NCBI RefSeq assembly: GCF_029168945.1
Contig: NC_083604.1
Coordinates: 13,198,812-13,262,811 of the forward strand
Length of the DNA: 64,000 nucleotides
Source of the DNA: Cannabis sativa
Taxonomy: Eukaryota; Streptophyta; Magnoliopsida; Rosales; Cannabaceae
Reading direction: 5' to 3'
Shown: positions 11,822-24,659 of the stretch, piece after piece
Layout: each line of letters opens with the position of its first letter
How positions within the stretch are numbered: the stretch's first letter is position 1
Program-made: the position numbers and the translations under genes
Notes under the pieces: generated by a model
The model's database searches: none
What the model was told of the DNA's origin: nothing
What the model saw: the letters and a program-made list of their open reading frames with translations, nothing else

Positions 11822-13712
11822 TGTTGGAATTTATTTTACCAGGATCTTAGATCTACTCACAAGTATGTTTATTAACACCCTAAATATGAACTTTCTAAAA
11901 CGATGAAATAAACACATATAAAGTTTAGGAAACCTTACATTGGGTGCAGCAGAATTAAATGACTCCTTCCGTTCAGATATCTAGCCCTTGATTCCTTTCT
12001 GTAGCAGAGCATTATCAATATCTAAACCTGGATCTCTTTCTCTGAATCTTTGATGCTGAAACTCCTTTGCTGATGATCTTTCTTCACGATCTTCCTCACT
12101 ATGATTGAGGTATTGCTTGATGTGTGTGGGCACTACTCTAATCACTAAGGATTTCGAAATATTGAAGAAGAAGAGAGAGAGTGATCAGCTAAAGATAGGG
12201 AGAGAGAAGGCTCAGTTTTTCTGAATCAGAAAGTCCGAAGAAAAGTGTGTATTTTCTCTGAAGCCTTCACTATCTATTTATAGCATTCCACTAGGGTTAG
12301 GTTTGAATTATATGGCATTAAAATAATGAAAAAATCAACTTAAAAACCTACAATAGGTGGCCGGCCAAGCATTAGTGGATTGGGCCTTGGGTTTTGCAAT
12401 TTTGCAATTTTAACACCTTTTGTATCTGATTTTCTCAAAAATGCCAATTTCCTAATTCAACCATTTAAATGCCAATTCTAACTATTTAATAACTATAAAT
12501 AATTATTAAATAACATTGTCATTTATCATATTTATTAATTGAACCATACAAAGTATCATAATTAACAAATATGCCCCTATAAACTCTTTCTTTACAATTT
12601 TGCCCTTACTTAGTGAAAATTTCACAAATAGACATAGTCTAATTTGTTAATTATAATTGATTAATCAAAACCAATTACATGAGTCTTACAAGCAATATTA
12701 TCTCAACTAGTGGGGGGACCATGGGTCTATATAACCGAGCTTCCAATAAGTAGATCAAGAATTTAGCACTAAAATTCACTAACTTATTAATTCTTCGTTG
12801 AATCCACGCATAGAACTTAGAATTGCACTCTCAGTATATAGAATGCTCTATATGTTCCACCATATAGACACATCATTAGTTATCCATTGTTATAATCCTA
12901 ATTTGATTAATTATCCTCTATATGAATGATCTACACAGTAAAGGGATTAAATTACCGTAACCCCTACTATGTATTTTATCCTTAAAACACTTGACCCCGT
13001 ATAAATGATATTTCAGCTTATGTGAAATGAGATCTCCACCATTTATTTTCGTTTGGTCAAGCTCGAAGGAGATCATCCTTTGCTTACTATTCGCCAGATA
13101 GAAGCTATAGATTCCATGTTTATGCTAGCGCTCCCACTCAATTGCACTACCGTGTTCCCAAAAAGTACGTATCACCCTGACTTAAAAGTAGGCTTAACTA
13201 ACAATTCAAGGAACACGAATAGCCTTTCAAGATTGAGCCTAATCATAACAGGATTAAGATCATTTGATCTAGGATCAACTAGGCGATATTGACTTGAATA
13301 GATTTTACGGTAAGTTTAATTAAATCTAAGTCAAAGTTCAATATCGGTCCCTTCCGATGCATACTCCATGCATCCAACTTGAGCTTTACTTTAACCAATG
13401 TTCTGGAAAGAACATAGCACTTCTCCAAATGCAAGTAAACTCTGTTGTAGACTATCATATCAGTAAAACCCTGTGTCTGATAAATCTAGGAAACTTTATT
13501 CACATAGTCATGTTTACTTTCCAATGTGTTGACGGCACAATAAAAAGGATCAAGTATGTGAAAAGGGTTTCAGATGAATCTATACATTATGTACATATAA
13601 TCATGAGATAAATCATGTGAACCATGCAACATTAAATGTTATTTCTGATCTATATTAATAAGTAAATCTGATTATATTGAAATGAGTTTTATTTAGGGCA
13701 TAAAACCCAACA
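11822..13712 (-). repeat. 3' LTR of element A (1891 bp)
   Basis: On the minus strand it starts TGTTGGGTTTTATGCCC and ends TTCCAACA. It carries the same TATA-containing core as the 5' LTR. The left target duplication TGGTT is at 11817-11821. Confidence 0.92.
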
Positions 13713-13724
13713 AACTCCCACTTG
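13713..13724 (-). other. Polypurine tract of element A
   Basis: The minus-strand sequence CAAGTGGGAGTT directly precedes the 3' LTR. AAGTGGGAG is a common copia polypurine tract and fixes the orientation. Confidence 0.75.
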
Positions 13725-16381
13725 CACTAATATAAAACAAAAAAGTGTGTTTCAAATAATCTCAACACCTTGATATACAAATCAAGTGTAGTAGTAGTAA
13801 ACTCCTCGTAATAAGATCTGAAAGGTTGAATTAACCACAACCTTTTCTCCACTATTACTCTTCCTTTAATCACAAAATCATTGATAATGTGAAATTCCTC
13901 TCTATATGTCTACTCTCTTGGGATCTTGGATTCTATATCTTTGGCAACTACTTTTGGTTAATCAGGAAATTAACACTAGTAGTTTAAGGCAATTTGGAAT
14001 GATGCCAAAAATGTATAGAACTTTCCTTAGACTGAATAAGTACCTTTCCTGCAACCTTAATATTCAGTCCCTCTCTGGTAGACCTAGAGACTTCAGATAG
14101 GTTTTTACACTTCTCCAAAATCACTATTCCACCCCCAGAGTAATCACCATCTTATCAGAAAGATTTACTAGCACAAAGGCAAATTTCGAAATCTGATATG
14201 GTGTAGTCTAAGAGTTTTAAACACACCCTTATAGACTAACATATAGTTCCTCTTCTTTATCTTAAGATTTACTTGATTGTCTTCCAATGTTCTTCTCCTG
14301 GATTAATCTGATACCTACTCATTACTCCCACTCAACAGCAGGTGTCTGGTCTAAGGCATACAAAAGCATATCTAAGACCTCTCACTGTTGATATAAGAAA
14401 TTCTTTCATGGCTTTATCTTTTCTGGAATAGTTGAGACTTTTCCTTAGATAAATAAAATCTATCCCTAAGAAGTTGTGAAGCTTCCATAGATTTCCATTA
14501 GAAAGAAAATGCTTCAGCATCTTACTAAAGTAAATTGCTTGCATTAGAGTAAGTAATTACCAGGTATACCACAAGCCATAGGTTTAGATAAACTCAAACC
14601 TATAATACTAGGAACAGGAAGTTTGTTAAGTCCATTGAATAGACTTATAAACGAAAATTTCCTTTTATGTCCTTGTAATAGAAAACTTTAGGTTATTCCA
14701 TGTGAATGGATTAAACCATAGTTCTATTGGCTTTCTTCTTAGTTTCTTATCTTGACAATCCATTACTTGTTTAAACTCACAATGGATTTTAATCACTAGT
14801 GTCTCCCAAGTCATAAGAAGGTGAGTTCCTAGGAATCTCCCACTACGACAAGGTACCGTGAATTATGTCTAAGAAAATGGTATTAACCTCTTTGGTTGTG
14901 ACAAGACAACAAAGGCAGTGGGATCATCATATGTTAAGATGATAGAACACTTTTGGAATCAAGAATTAAATATCTCCTTTATTTGCTACTTGTTTTTCAG
15001 ACTTAGTCATTTTCTTAGAAAAGTAGTATTTGTTTGAACAAACACTTTCTTATCTATTGACAATGGGATGGTCCACCCCTAATCACTTAGAATAGCTAAC
15101 AAACCATGGTTAACAGTTCTAGCTTTTCTTAAGATTTTGATTAGGTCATCCATGAATCTAGTAATGATTTACATTAAGTACCCAACCATTACATCATTCT
15201 GAAATTGTATTACCATAGAAGGATTTAGGCAACGACTAGTAACTAATCATCAATATGCAACTCGAAATTTCTGGGGAGGTAAGTTTGGATATAATTCAAA
15301 AATCAATTTAAAGATCTTTGAACTGCATATCTACTAACTATTTCTCCACCCCTATCAGTTCGCAAGATCTTTAACCACTTACTTTAATGGTTCTAACCAT
15401 TGCTAGAAATTAATGAAATTTTTCAAACATTTCAAATTTCTTTGCTAAAAGGTATAATCTAGAGTTATCGTTTTAAGAATACAACGAAAAACTCATATCC
15501 ACCCCTGAATGTACATCCATCTGCGAATGAGATGAACTACTTTCAGTGGATATAGGCATATTAACTCTTTGCAGAGATTCATCTTGTCAAATCCACTATG
15601 AACAAGATACAAATGCCATAGATTAAAAAAATGGTAGTGTCTATTGATGACATAGGTTTAGTTACATCAAAGAGTTCTTAGAATACTGCAAGTGGATCCT
15701 GGTCACAGAATACCTAACTCATATTCCATACAGTTTGAATCCATTAATAAAAGATGGATATTAAACACTTGAGAAAGTGTAATTGTATTGTATCTGGAAT
15801 TAGAAATATAAGAAAATTTCTGTTGAGATTCTAAAATTAAAGTCAAAGACTTAAATTCAACCAAATATAATGAGTAATTCTTTCTTGGACCACCACTACT
15901 AATACAAACTCTAAGTCAGATTTGCCCATAAAGTAGGAGATTTCTAAGATTGAGGATTTATATCAATTGGGAATAGAATTTCGGGATTATAATCATATGC
16001 GTCATTTAATTTCTTAAGAGAAAATATAATGACATGAAATGATTTATAGACCATTCATCCAATGATATGTTTTTAAAGCTAATTCGAAATGAATAAGCTA
16101 AGAGGAATTAGGATAATTTCGTTTATAAATAAGAATCCAACGATGCTTCGATTAGCGAAAGTCAAAGTAATCTTATTTATACAATCTTCTTGTTTCATAT
16201 CGTAAAAATACTAGTCTAAGGTGTCATCACTTGATGAACAGCTAGATGTCACATATACAATATTTATCTTTCGAGATCTTACACTATTATGTATATCTAA
16301 TGGTGAAAATCCATTAGGGATTTATCTCATTAGAAAAACAAACATGTTAGACCAACAATGAAGATTCGAAATTAAACTACA
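13725..16381 (-). pseudogene. Decayed copia pol region
   Basis: No long open frame remains, but two copia landmarks survive on the minus strand in the right order. LKILRTDRGGE at 15374-15342 matches the integrase core around the second catalytic Asp. The segment 14544-14332 (FLGIDFIYL ... GLRYAFVCLRPD) matches the end of copia reverse transcriptase. Stops and frame changes are frequent throughout. Integrase lying upstream of reverse transcriptase is the copia order. Confidence 0.7.
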
Positions 16382-19300
16382 ACTTAATAACAGAAAATAA
16401 CATGGTTCAATATAAATTCATACATAATTCAGAAATTATAAACATATAGCAAGTAGGAATGATAAAAGAAAATACTAAAACTTACAATCCTAAATAATTT
16501 CCAAGGTTTTTCAACAAACTGATACAGTGTCCCGTTTAGGTGAGAGTCAAAGCATCATCCATTGAATAGAGTTGTCAGCTCATCTAAAATGATAACCATT
16601 CTAGCAACCTTTTATTCGATCAAGATTGGAATTCAGCGTTGTCCCGTTTAGGCGAGAGTCAAGGCAATTCTATCTTATGAGCTTCCACCATTGTTTCATA
16701 ATTTGCAAGTCAAGTATGGTCGCCACCATTAGGGTGATCCATACCATACAAAACACTTACAAACTACTTATCATGCGAGGTTAAACGGTGCCAAAATTGC
16801 TAATGAACGTTCCTCCATTAGGGAGGATTACTCACTAAAACAAACGCGGTGTAAAACCCACAATGGAGATCGAATGTCTTAATAATAATCAAGCTCATTA
16901 TTTAAAGTGAGTTGTATTTTCTTTGATTCTTTTTATTTAATTTATTTATTTTAAATATATATATTTATTTAAAATTTCCAATTTAGAAGAAAAATTCTAA
17001 ATATAAATTTTAATTTAATATTTATAAATTTTACTTAGATGGATATGAAAATAACATGAATTATTTCCATCTTAGTAATAATTTCCAATAAATATTTAGA
17101 AAAATATTCAATTTAAGTTGTTACAAAATTAATATAAATTAATTTACAACTCAAATTTAATTTTCTATAAATATATATTGCATTTCGAAAAATTAAAGTA
17201 TTTAAGAATACAATTTTCGAAAATGCATGTTAAAATAAAAAATTAATCCTGGAAAAATTATTCTAATTTAATGTTGGCCCAAAATTAATTAATAAAATTA
17301 ATTTACAACAAAAAATATAATTTTTCCTATTTAATTAAATATATAAGAAAAATTTCAAATATTTAAGTATGATGATGAAAATCAACTTAAATATTAATTT
17401 TCTATTTAATTAAATACATTAGAAAAATACTTAAAGCAAAAATATCATCTATCTAGATTTTCCTTTGACTAATTAATTCAATTTCTAATAATATACTTTA
17501 ATTCAATTTATTTTAAATTAATCAATAAATGAAAAAATCATTGATTTAAGTTGAACCAAGAATTAATTAAAATAAATAATTAATTTACAACTTAATCTAT
17601 TTTTCAAGATAAAATTCGAAATTCTAGCATTTAAGAAATGCAATTTCGAAAATTGATTAATAAAATGAAGAAAAAATATATTTTGAAAATTATTTAAATT
17701 TAGTTGAAAAAATAAATTTCAACTAAAAATAATTTTCTATTTAATTAAATGTCATGAAAAAGAAATATTTAAGTATGATGATAAAAATCAACTTAGATAT
17801 TCAATTTTCAAATTAATTAAATGTATTAAATTCAAGAAATAAATAATTAAGTGTGGAGAAGGCTTAATTATTAGTCTCTAGTTTAATACTAGGAAAAATA
17901 TACTTAAAATAAATTGTACCAAAATTAATTATATAAATAATTAATTTCACAATGTATAATATTTTCCTATTTAATATTAGAAATAATAAGTAGTCTAGAA
18001 ATAACTATCTAGAAAATATCTTATTTAACTAAGTATCTTTTCCACAAAATTTGAAAAAATATCTAATTTAAGTTGTATTAGAAAAAATCTAGAACTTAAA
18101 TATTTTTCAAATTTAAATTTAATTAAATATCAAAAATTAAGTTGTAACCACTTAATTTGAGAATATTCCATTTTAAGTTAATATTCGAAAAGATATTAAC
18201 TTAAAAAATATCTCAAGAATCTTAATAACCAATGCCTAAAATTCCTCAACTTAATTTTGAAATTTGAAATTCAAAAGATATTCAGATTTAAGTTGGTTAG
18301 TTGTAGATAACTAAATATCAACTTAAATAGGAATATTTAATGAAAAATTTAAATTAAGTTCCAGAAAGAATCTAGATGGTTATAATTCTATATTTAATTA
18401 AATACAAGAAAATACATATAGTTTAGCTTAGAATAAAAAATTCTTTAAATTATAATTTTCTTAAATTAATTTCAAAATAAATGAAATTAATTATGTTGCT
18501 AATCAATTTTATTAGGTTAAACTAGTGTAATTAACCTAGTACAGTTATTCAAATCAGGCAAATGGGCCTTCACAATTGGGGTGGTTCATGTGAGGGGGTG
18601 CTGGGTTCAGTATGTCGTACCCACTTCTATGGCTCCCAACTCTCACACAAGGCCCAAAAGAGAGCAATTTAACCTTAATAAGAACAACTGTTATTAATTG
18701 AATAAGCCCAATAACTAAATGGGCCTAAATAAATTCTATCAAGAACTATGATAATTTATTTTAGCAACAACAACCTATATGTATCTATAATCAAATTAAA
18801 CACATAGGCTCACACAGGCACACTTTGGATGGGTCCTATCATGTTGCTAGGTCATACACAGATGAAAGAAGATTGTAAATATACCTGTTACAAATTATTA
18901 ACTTGACCAAGGGAGCCATCAGATCGTTAGATCTGGCAAAAGGTAATCATGGCTATTTGCAATCAAGTAATAATAGGTTTTGAAAACTTACATACAAGTT
19001 AAAACACATACTCCTACAACAAGGTTAGCTGGATAGTTGGATGTAGGATTTATTTAATTTTAAATTAAATTTTTAATTTCGAAAATAATTAATTAAATAA
19101 TAAAAAAAATTCGAAAATTTAAAAAAATTTTGAAAAATTCGAATTTTTTTTTTTTAAAAAAAAAATTAAATTTAAAATTAAACCTACAATTTTTGAAAAA
19201 TTAGGTTTCAACCAACCTAAATATCATTTCAAAAATTTGCTAACTACTTTTAAATTTTAAATGTTATTTTATAAATAAAAATTAAATAAAAAATTAGAAA

Positions 19301-20003
19301 AGATAAATAAATATCTTTTTCAAATTTTAAATGTAATTTAAATAAATAAAATAACAAAATTTAAAAAAAAAAATAGCAAAATATCTTATATAATTTAAAA
19401 ATTACATGATTATAAATATCTTATTTTTAAATTTAAAATAAGATAAGATATAATCAAATTTTAAAATAAGATAGATTTTTAAGCAAGAAGATAGATACTA
19501 ATTCTATTCAAATTCAAATTACACTAATATCTTGAATTAAATTTAAAAAATATTAAATTAATTCAAAATGATAATTAGAATTGAATTAGGAATAGTAATA
19601 GTATAAATACAAAACTATACCAAAAATCGGAAGTTAATTCCATGAAAAAGCATGAAAAATCGAAGAAAAACGAAAAAATTGTGAACTGTACGGACAGATT
19701 TGCGATCGCAGGAAAATTTCAGCACAGCCCCGATTTTTTCAAATCTTCAAAAATTCATAATTAATTCAAATAAAATCGAAATTGAGTTCTGTAAAAGGCT
19801 AACTTGCTTAATTTTTTCCATACTATCCAATAAAAATAATTCCAGAAACAAAATCGCAATTATTTTTCACGAAAATTTATAAACATCAATCAATCATCAA
19901 ATAACACTCAATACAACATGATACCATCCAAAAACATACAAACAATCGTCTTAAAGTCCAAATTTCTTGCAAGTAAATCAATTACCATGGCTCTGAGGCC
20001 AGT
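16382..20003 (-). other. Non-coding AT-rich interior of element A
   Basis: The segment corresponds to window positions 1-3685 in element B. It consists mainly of A/T-rich short motifs such as TTTAAGTTG and AATTAATTAA. More complex islands lie around 16500-16880 and 18550-19060 and are conserved between the two copies. No gag was recognised where gag would be expected. Confidence 0.7.
19985..20001 (-). other. Primer-binding site of element A
   Basis: The minus-strand sequence TGGCCTCAGAGCCATGG begins two bases after the 5' LTR. It matches the usual tRNA-Met-complementary TGGTATCAGAGC except for CC in place of TA. Confidence 0.65.
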
Positions 20004-21896
20004 TGTTGGAATTTATTTTACCAGGATCTTAGATCTACTCACAAGTATGTTTATTAACACCTTAAATATGAACTTTCTAAAACGATGAAATAAACACATA
20101 TAAAGTTTAGGAAACCTTACATTGGGTGCAGCGGAATTAAATGACTCCTTCCGTTCAGATATCTAGCCCTTGATTCCTTTCTGTAGCAGAGCATTATCAA
20201 TATCTGAACCTGGATCTCTTTCTCTGAATCTTTGATGCTGAAATTCCTTCGCTGATGATCTTTCTTCACGATCTTCCTCGCTATGATTGAGGTATCACTT
20301 GATGTGTGTGGGCACTACTCATACACTAAGGTAGTTCGAAATTCAAAGGAAGAGAAAGAAGAAGTGGCAGCTAAAGATAGGGAGAGAGAAGGCTCAGTTT
20401 TTCTGATTCAGAAAGTGTCAGGAGAAAAGTCTTATTTTCCTAAAGCCTTCACTATCTATTTATAGCATTCCACTAGGGTTAGATTTGAATTATATGGCAT
20501 TAAAATAATGAAAAAATCAACTTAAAATACTACAATAGGTGGCCGGCCATAGCTTTAATGGATTGGACCTTGCTTTTTGCAATTTTGCAATTTTAACACC
20601 TTTTGTATCTGATTTTCTCAAAAATGCCAATTTCCTAATTCAACTATTTAAATGCCAATTCTAACTATTTAATAACTATAAATAATTGTTAAATAATATT
20701 GTCATTTATCATATTTATTAATTGAACCATACAAAGTGTCATAATTAACAAATATGCCCCTATAAACTCTTTCTTTACAATTTCGCCCTTACTTAGTGAA
20801 AATTTCACAAATAGACATAGTCTAATTTGTGAATTATAATTGATTAATCAAAACCAATTACATGAGTCTTACAAGCAATATTATCTCAACTAGTGGGGGG
20901 ACCATGGGTCTATATAACCGAGCTTCCAATAAGTAGATCAAGAATTTAGCACTAAAATTCACTAACTTATTAATTCTTCGTTGAATCCACGCATAGAACT
21001 TAGAATTGCACTCTTAGTATATAGAATGCTCTATATGTTCCACCATATAGACACATCATTAGTTATCCATTGTTATAATCCTAATTTGATCAATTATCCT
21101 CTATATGAATGATCTACACAGTAAAGGGATTAAATTACCGTAACACCCTACTATGTATTTTATCCTTAAAACACTTGACCCCGTATAAATGATATTTCAG
21201 CTTATGTGAAATGAGATCTCCACCATTTATTTTCGTTTGGTCAAGCTCGAAGGAGATCATCCTTTGCTTACTATTCGCCAGATAGAAGCTATAGATTCCA
21301 TGTTTATGCTAGCGCTCCCACTCAATTGCACTACCGTGTTCCCAAAAAGTACGTATCACCCTGACTTAAAAGTAGGCTTAACTAACAATTCAAGGAACAC
21401 GAATAACCTTTCAAGATTGAGCCTAATCATAACAGGATTAAGATCATTTGATCTAGGATCAACTAGGCGATATTGACTTGAATAGATTTTACGGTAAGTT
21501 TAATTAAATCTAAGTCAAAGTTCAATATCGGTCCCTTCTGATGCATACTCCATGCATCCAACCTGAGCTTTACTTTAACCAATGTTCTGGAAAGAACATA
21601 GCACTTCTCCAAATGCAAGTAAACTCTGTTGTAGATTATCATATCAGTAAAACCCTTTGTCTGATAAATCTAGGAAACTTTATTCACATAGTCATGTTTA
21701 CTTTCCAATGTGTTGACGGCACAATAAACAGGATCAAGTATGTGAAAAGGGTTTCAGATGAATCTATACATTATGTACATATAATCATGAGATAAATCAT
21801 GTGAACCATGCAACATTAAATGTTGTTTCTGATCTATATTAATAAGTAAATCTGATTATATTGAAATGAGTTTTATTTAGGGCATAAAACCCAACA
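20004..21896 (-). repeat. 5' LTR of element A (1893 bp)
   Basis: TG...CA ends, a right-hand target duplication TGGTT at 21897-21901, and full-length homology with 11822-13712 and 3686-5581. Confidence 0.92.
20456..20465 (-). promoter_or_regulatory. TATA box of element A 5' LTR
   Basis: The minus-strand sequence CTATAAATAG is present at the same place in all three LTR copies and is followed by a plausible short leader. It is the likely U3 core promoter. Confidence 0.55.
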
Positions 21897-21901
21897 TGGT
21901 T

Positions 21902-22577
21902 CTGGGATAATTTGACTAAGTCTTTTTAGATCAAGAGTATCAACAAGAAAATACCTTCCGGAGAAGATATGAGGGGTCCACGTACTCCCGGAGGATAGAG
22001 CTATGGTAAAGCACCTTCGGGAGGCACCAGACCCCATTTGAACAGTCACCTCGTATTTAATACCGCATGGGAGAAGACGTATTGAAACTGCCATAAGCAT
22101 TAAGTCTGACGGTGTAACCCCTCTTCTGCAGCTATTACACTATGATTAATAAGCCTAGTGACGGCTACTTTATGAGGGATCACATCAGTCAAGAAAGGAT
22201 AAAGGATTATATCCACCTAACCCCTAAGGTAACTAGGGTATAGGCCATGTATTTCCCATTATAAATCTGCTGGGAATGTGTGGCCCTACTGAAAATACAC
22301 AGAAAGTCTAGTACGGTTCTAGGGATCACCCCTGAAAAACACTATAAATACCCCCCAAACACATTAACACAGGGGTCAAGAATTCTGGGTTCCATAAGAA
22401 TCAAATAGAGAAAAACTACCAAGAACATTTTCTGTAATAAATATTCTCATTAATACAAAAGACTTGTGGACTAAGGCTCATTAAAGCCCGAACCACGTAA
22501 AAATCTCATGCATTAAACTTCCTACAGCTTTCTTATATATATATTATTAAATCGGTTGCCGAAAACCTCGACCAACA
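21902..22577 (+). repeat. Tat-type LTR, plus orientation, right piece
   Basis: It continues the LTR begun at 11715 after removal of element A. It contains CACTATAAATACCCCCC near 22340, a likely TATA box, then an AATAAA-like region and a GACTAAGGCTCATTAAAGCC block typical of U5 in Tat LTRs. It ends ACCAACA. With 11715-11821 it makes about 783 bp. No clear target duplication was found (GATGG left, AGATG right), so it may be a solo LTR with altered edges or the end of a truncated element. Confidence 0.5.
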
Positions 22578-22904
22578 AGATGTAACCTGCGGACCTGGAC
22601 CTATATTTCACAGCTCCAATAAATACTTGATTATTATTAAACTCATCAATATAATAATCTAATTTATTAATTCTATTATTACTCCACTATAAATATCAAA
22701 ATTGCTCTCTTTGACAATATAGAATTATTTTTACATAATTCTTACTTGTAGTTTATTGATATAATAAAAATAAGTTGTTTATTCTCCAATTATCAATTCA
22801 TAAGTAGAGTCGGTCAAAATTACCATTTTATCCTTCTAATTATGTCTTGATATCTTATGTACTATTAATTTAATGAGAATAGTTAATTTATAGTCTAATT
22901 ATAG
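22578..22904. other. AT-rich degenerate sequence
   Basis: No gene is present. Parts (for example around 22660-22720) loosely resemble the U3-side sequence of the copia LTRs of elements A and B. It is probably an old LTR fragment. Confidence 0.3.
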
Positions 22905-23357
22905 ATTTAAATATAAGGTTTATTTTTATGCATTTTTAGAGTCTATTTTAGTGTGTGTTTTAATATTTTTATCACTTTATTGTTCGTACTTAAGCTTGGT
23001 TTTTCTTTTGTTATGTTTTTAGGAAAAATATTGGAAGATCTCTATTTTTGATAATTTGGGTGTTCTTCAAGTATTTTTGAGATAAAATTAGATAATTTTG
23101 AGAAGAAAGAAAATTTCTAGAAGCTTAGTTGGATTTCTTGCTACCTCAAATGGGTCAAAGATTGTATTTTCAATTCAAAAAAATCGTGGTTTAAAGTGAA
23201 GAATGGGCACTTTCCAAAAATAAAGTGAAAAAGGAAGAAAAAAAAATATGTTTATCAAGGCCGCAACTTAGCAAGGAAGGATGCATCATTGCTTTGGTTG
23301 CTAGAAGAAAATAGAAACTAGAAAACCAAAATTAGCGAAGAAATTTAAAAGTGGAAA
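22905..23357 (+). repeat. Old Athila-type LTR, left piece
   Basis: This diverged LTR contains a pyrimidine-rich start and GC-poor body. It is split by element C and continues at 29522. The left boundary is approximate. Athila identity comes from the primer-site region and gag that follow at 30359. Confidence 0.4.
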
Positions 23358-24543
23358 TGTTAGGCTATTTTTAGCCTATGTTTTGGATCCAATTTATGTG
23401 CATTTTTAGCTGTGTTGGGACGGAATTACGCTTGTTTTCTATGTTTTCAGGTTCTTTGGAGTAAAAGAGGTCTCGGGTGCAGAAATTCATTGAAAGACGT
23501 CTTGGCCGAAGAAAAACTTAATTTTTGAGTTTTTGCATATCTGGCCGCGGCGATGAAGAGGCTCGCCGCGGCGAGTTACGAGAAACAGAAAGCACCTAAA
23601 ATTGGCAAATTCTCGCCGCGGCGAGAGGAAGCTTGGCCGCGGCGAGATCCCGTACGGACCAGGGGCATTTTCGTCCATCGAACCCTAAATTTCAATTATA
23701 AATAGAAAACTGCGATTGGAAGTCTGGGAAAGCGATTTGGAACCCTAAAACACAGCAGAAAGAGGCAAGAAGAGCAGAGGAAATCAAAGTGAAGATCCAG
23801 AGTCAATCCACCAACAGTTTCTTTCTCTATTCCTCTTTAATTTATTTATGTTGAATATTGCTATAGGAATGGTTATGGATTTGTTTCTGAACTAAATTTC
23901 CCATTTAGGGAGGATGATGATTGTTGTTTAATGTTTTGCCTAGTTAATGTTTAATTACCATTCCTCAATTCTTGTGTGTGAAATTGTCTTAGTTTGTTCT
24001 TAATTTCATGTTTAAGATTGATCACCCTGTGCATGCTCTATGATCTCAATTCAAAATCTGAAAAGTGAGAATTGAGAATGCTAAAATTAAGATAATCAAT
24101 GTTCTATGTGAAACGAAAGTATTTGCATGACTTATGTGACGAGTAGATTATTGCTTAATGCTGATTTCATGTTAGTTTAATTAAGGAATTAATTAGATAA
24201 CATGTGATTTAGAATCTAGAAGATGCGAAGGAGCTAGGTTATTTCATGTCTGTCATTCACTCCAAGAATAGGATAGTAATTAAGCATTAACGATTTGGGT
24301 AAACAACAACGGGATTCTCCTCCCTTTATTGTCTCATCTTGCTCAATTTTAAATTGTGTTATTAAGTTTTACGAATTTCTTTCATATTTTCTTGTTTTTA
24401 AATAATAATTGCTTTTGATTTCTGAATAGAATAATAAGTATAATTTAGTGGTACTTAATCCAATTCCTGTGGGATCGACCTCACTGTGTGAGATTTACTA
24501 CTTGATTGCGTATACTTGCGTAGCGTTTAAAAATATAGCAACA
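23358..24543 (+). repeat. 5' LTR of element C (1186 bp)
   Basis: It starts TGTTAGGC and ends AGCAACA. A TATA box TATAAATAG is at 23697-23705. The segment 23543-23646 holds four copies of a CCGCGGCGA core, some in inverted arrangement, in otherwise AT-rich DNA. Confidence 0.92.
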
Positions 24544-24548
24544 AGTTT

Positions 24549-24565
24549 TGGCGCCGTTCTTGGGG
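24549..24565 (+). other. Athila-type primer-binding site
   Basis: TGGCGCCGTTCTTGGGG lies five bases after the 5' LTR. The family norm is TGGCGCCGTTGCCGGGG. The two differing bases lie in a GCC that now reads CTT. Confidence 0.8.
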
Positions 24566-24659
24566 GAATTGTATAAAGATTGATATTACATAAAATTATA
24601 CTAACTTCTACTTTGGTTTATTTTTTTTCTTGCTAATTTCTAATGCATTCTTGCAAGAT

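Larger units (their letters stand above)
11822..21896 (-). mobile_element. Copia-derived LTR element A, complete, non-autonomous
   Basis: This 10,075-bp element is flanked by a 5-bp target duplication TGGTT (11817-11821 and 21897-21901). On the minus strand it has a 5' LTR (20004-21896), a tRNA-Met-like primer site (19985-20001), about 3.6 kb of AT-rich non-coding DNA, a decayed pol region, a polypurine tract (13713-13724) and a 3' LTR (11822-13712). The two LTRs are nearly equal in length (1893 and 1891 bp) and differ by scattered substitutions and small indels, more in the U5-side half. No intact gag or pol exists, so mobility must have come from proteins supplied by another element. Confidence 0.92.

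Noticed and set aside
23543..23646. GC-rich repeated cores considered as a CRISPR-like or satellite array
   Set aside because: The spacing is irregular, the block is about 100 bp and it lies within an LTR of a plant retrotransposon.
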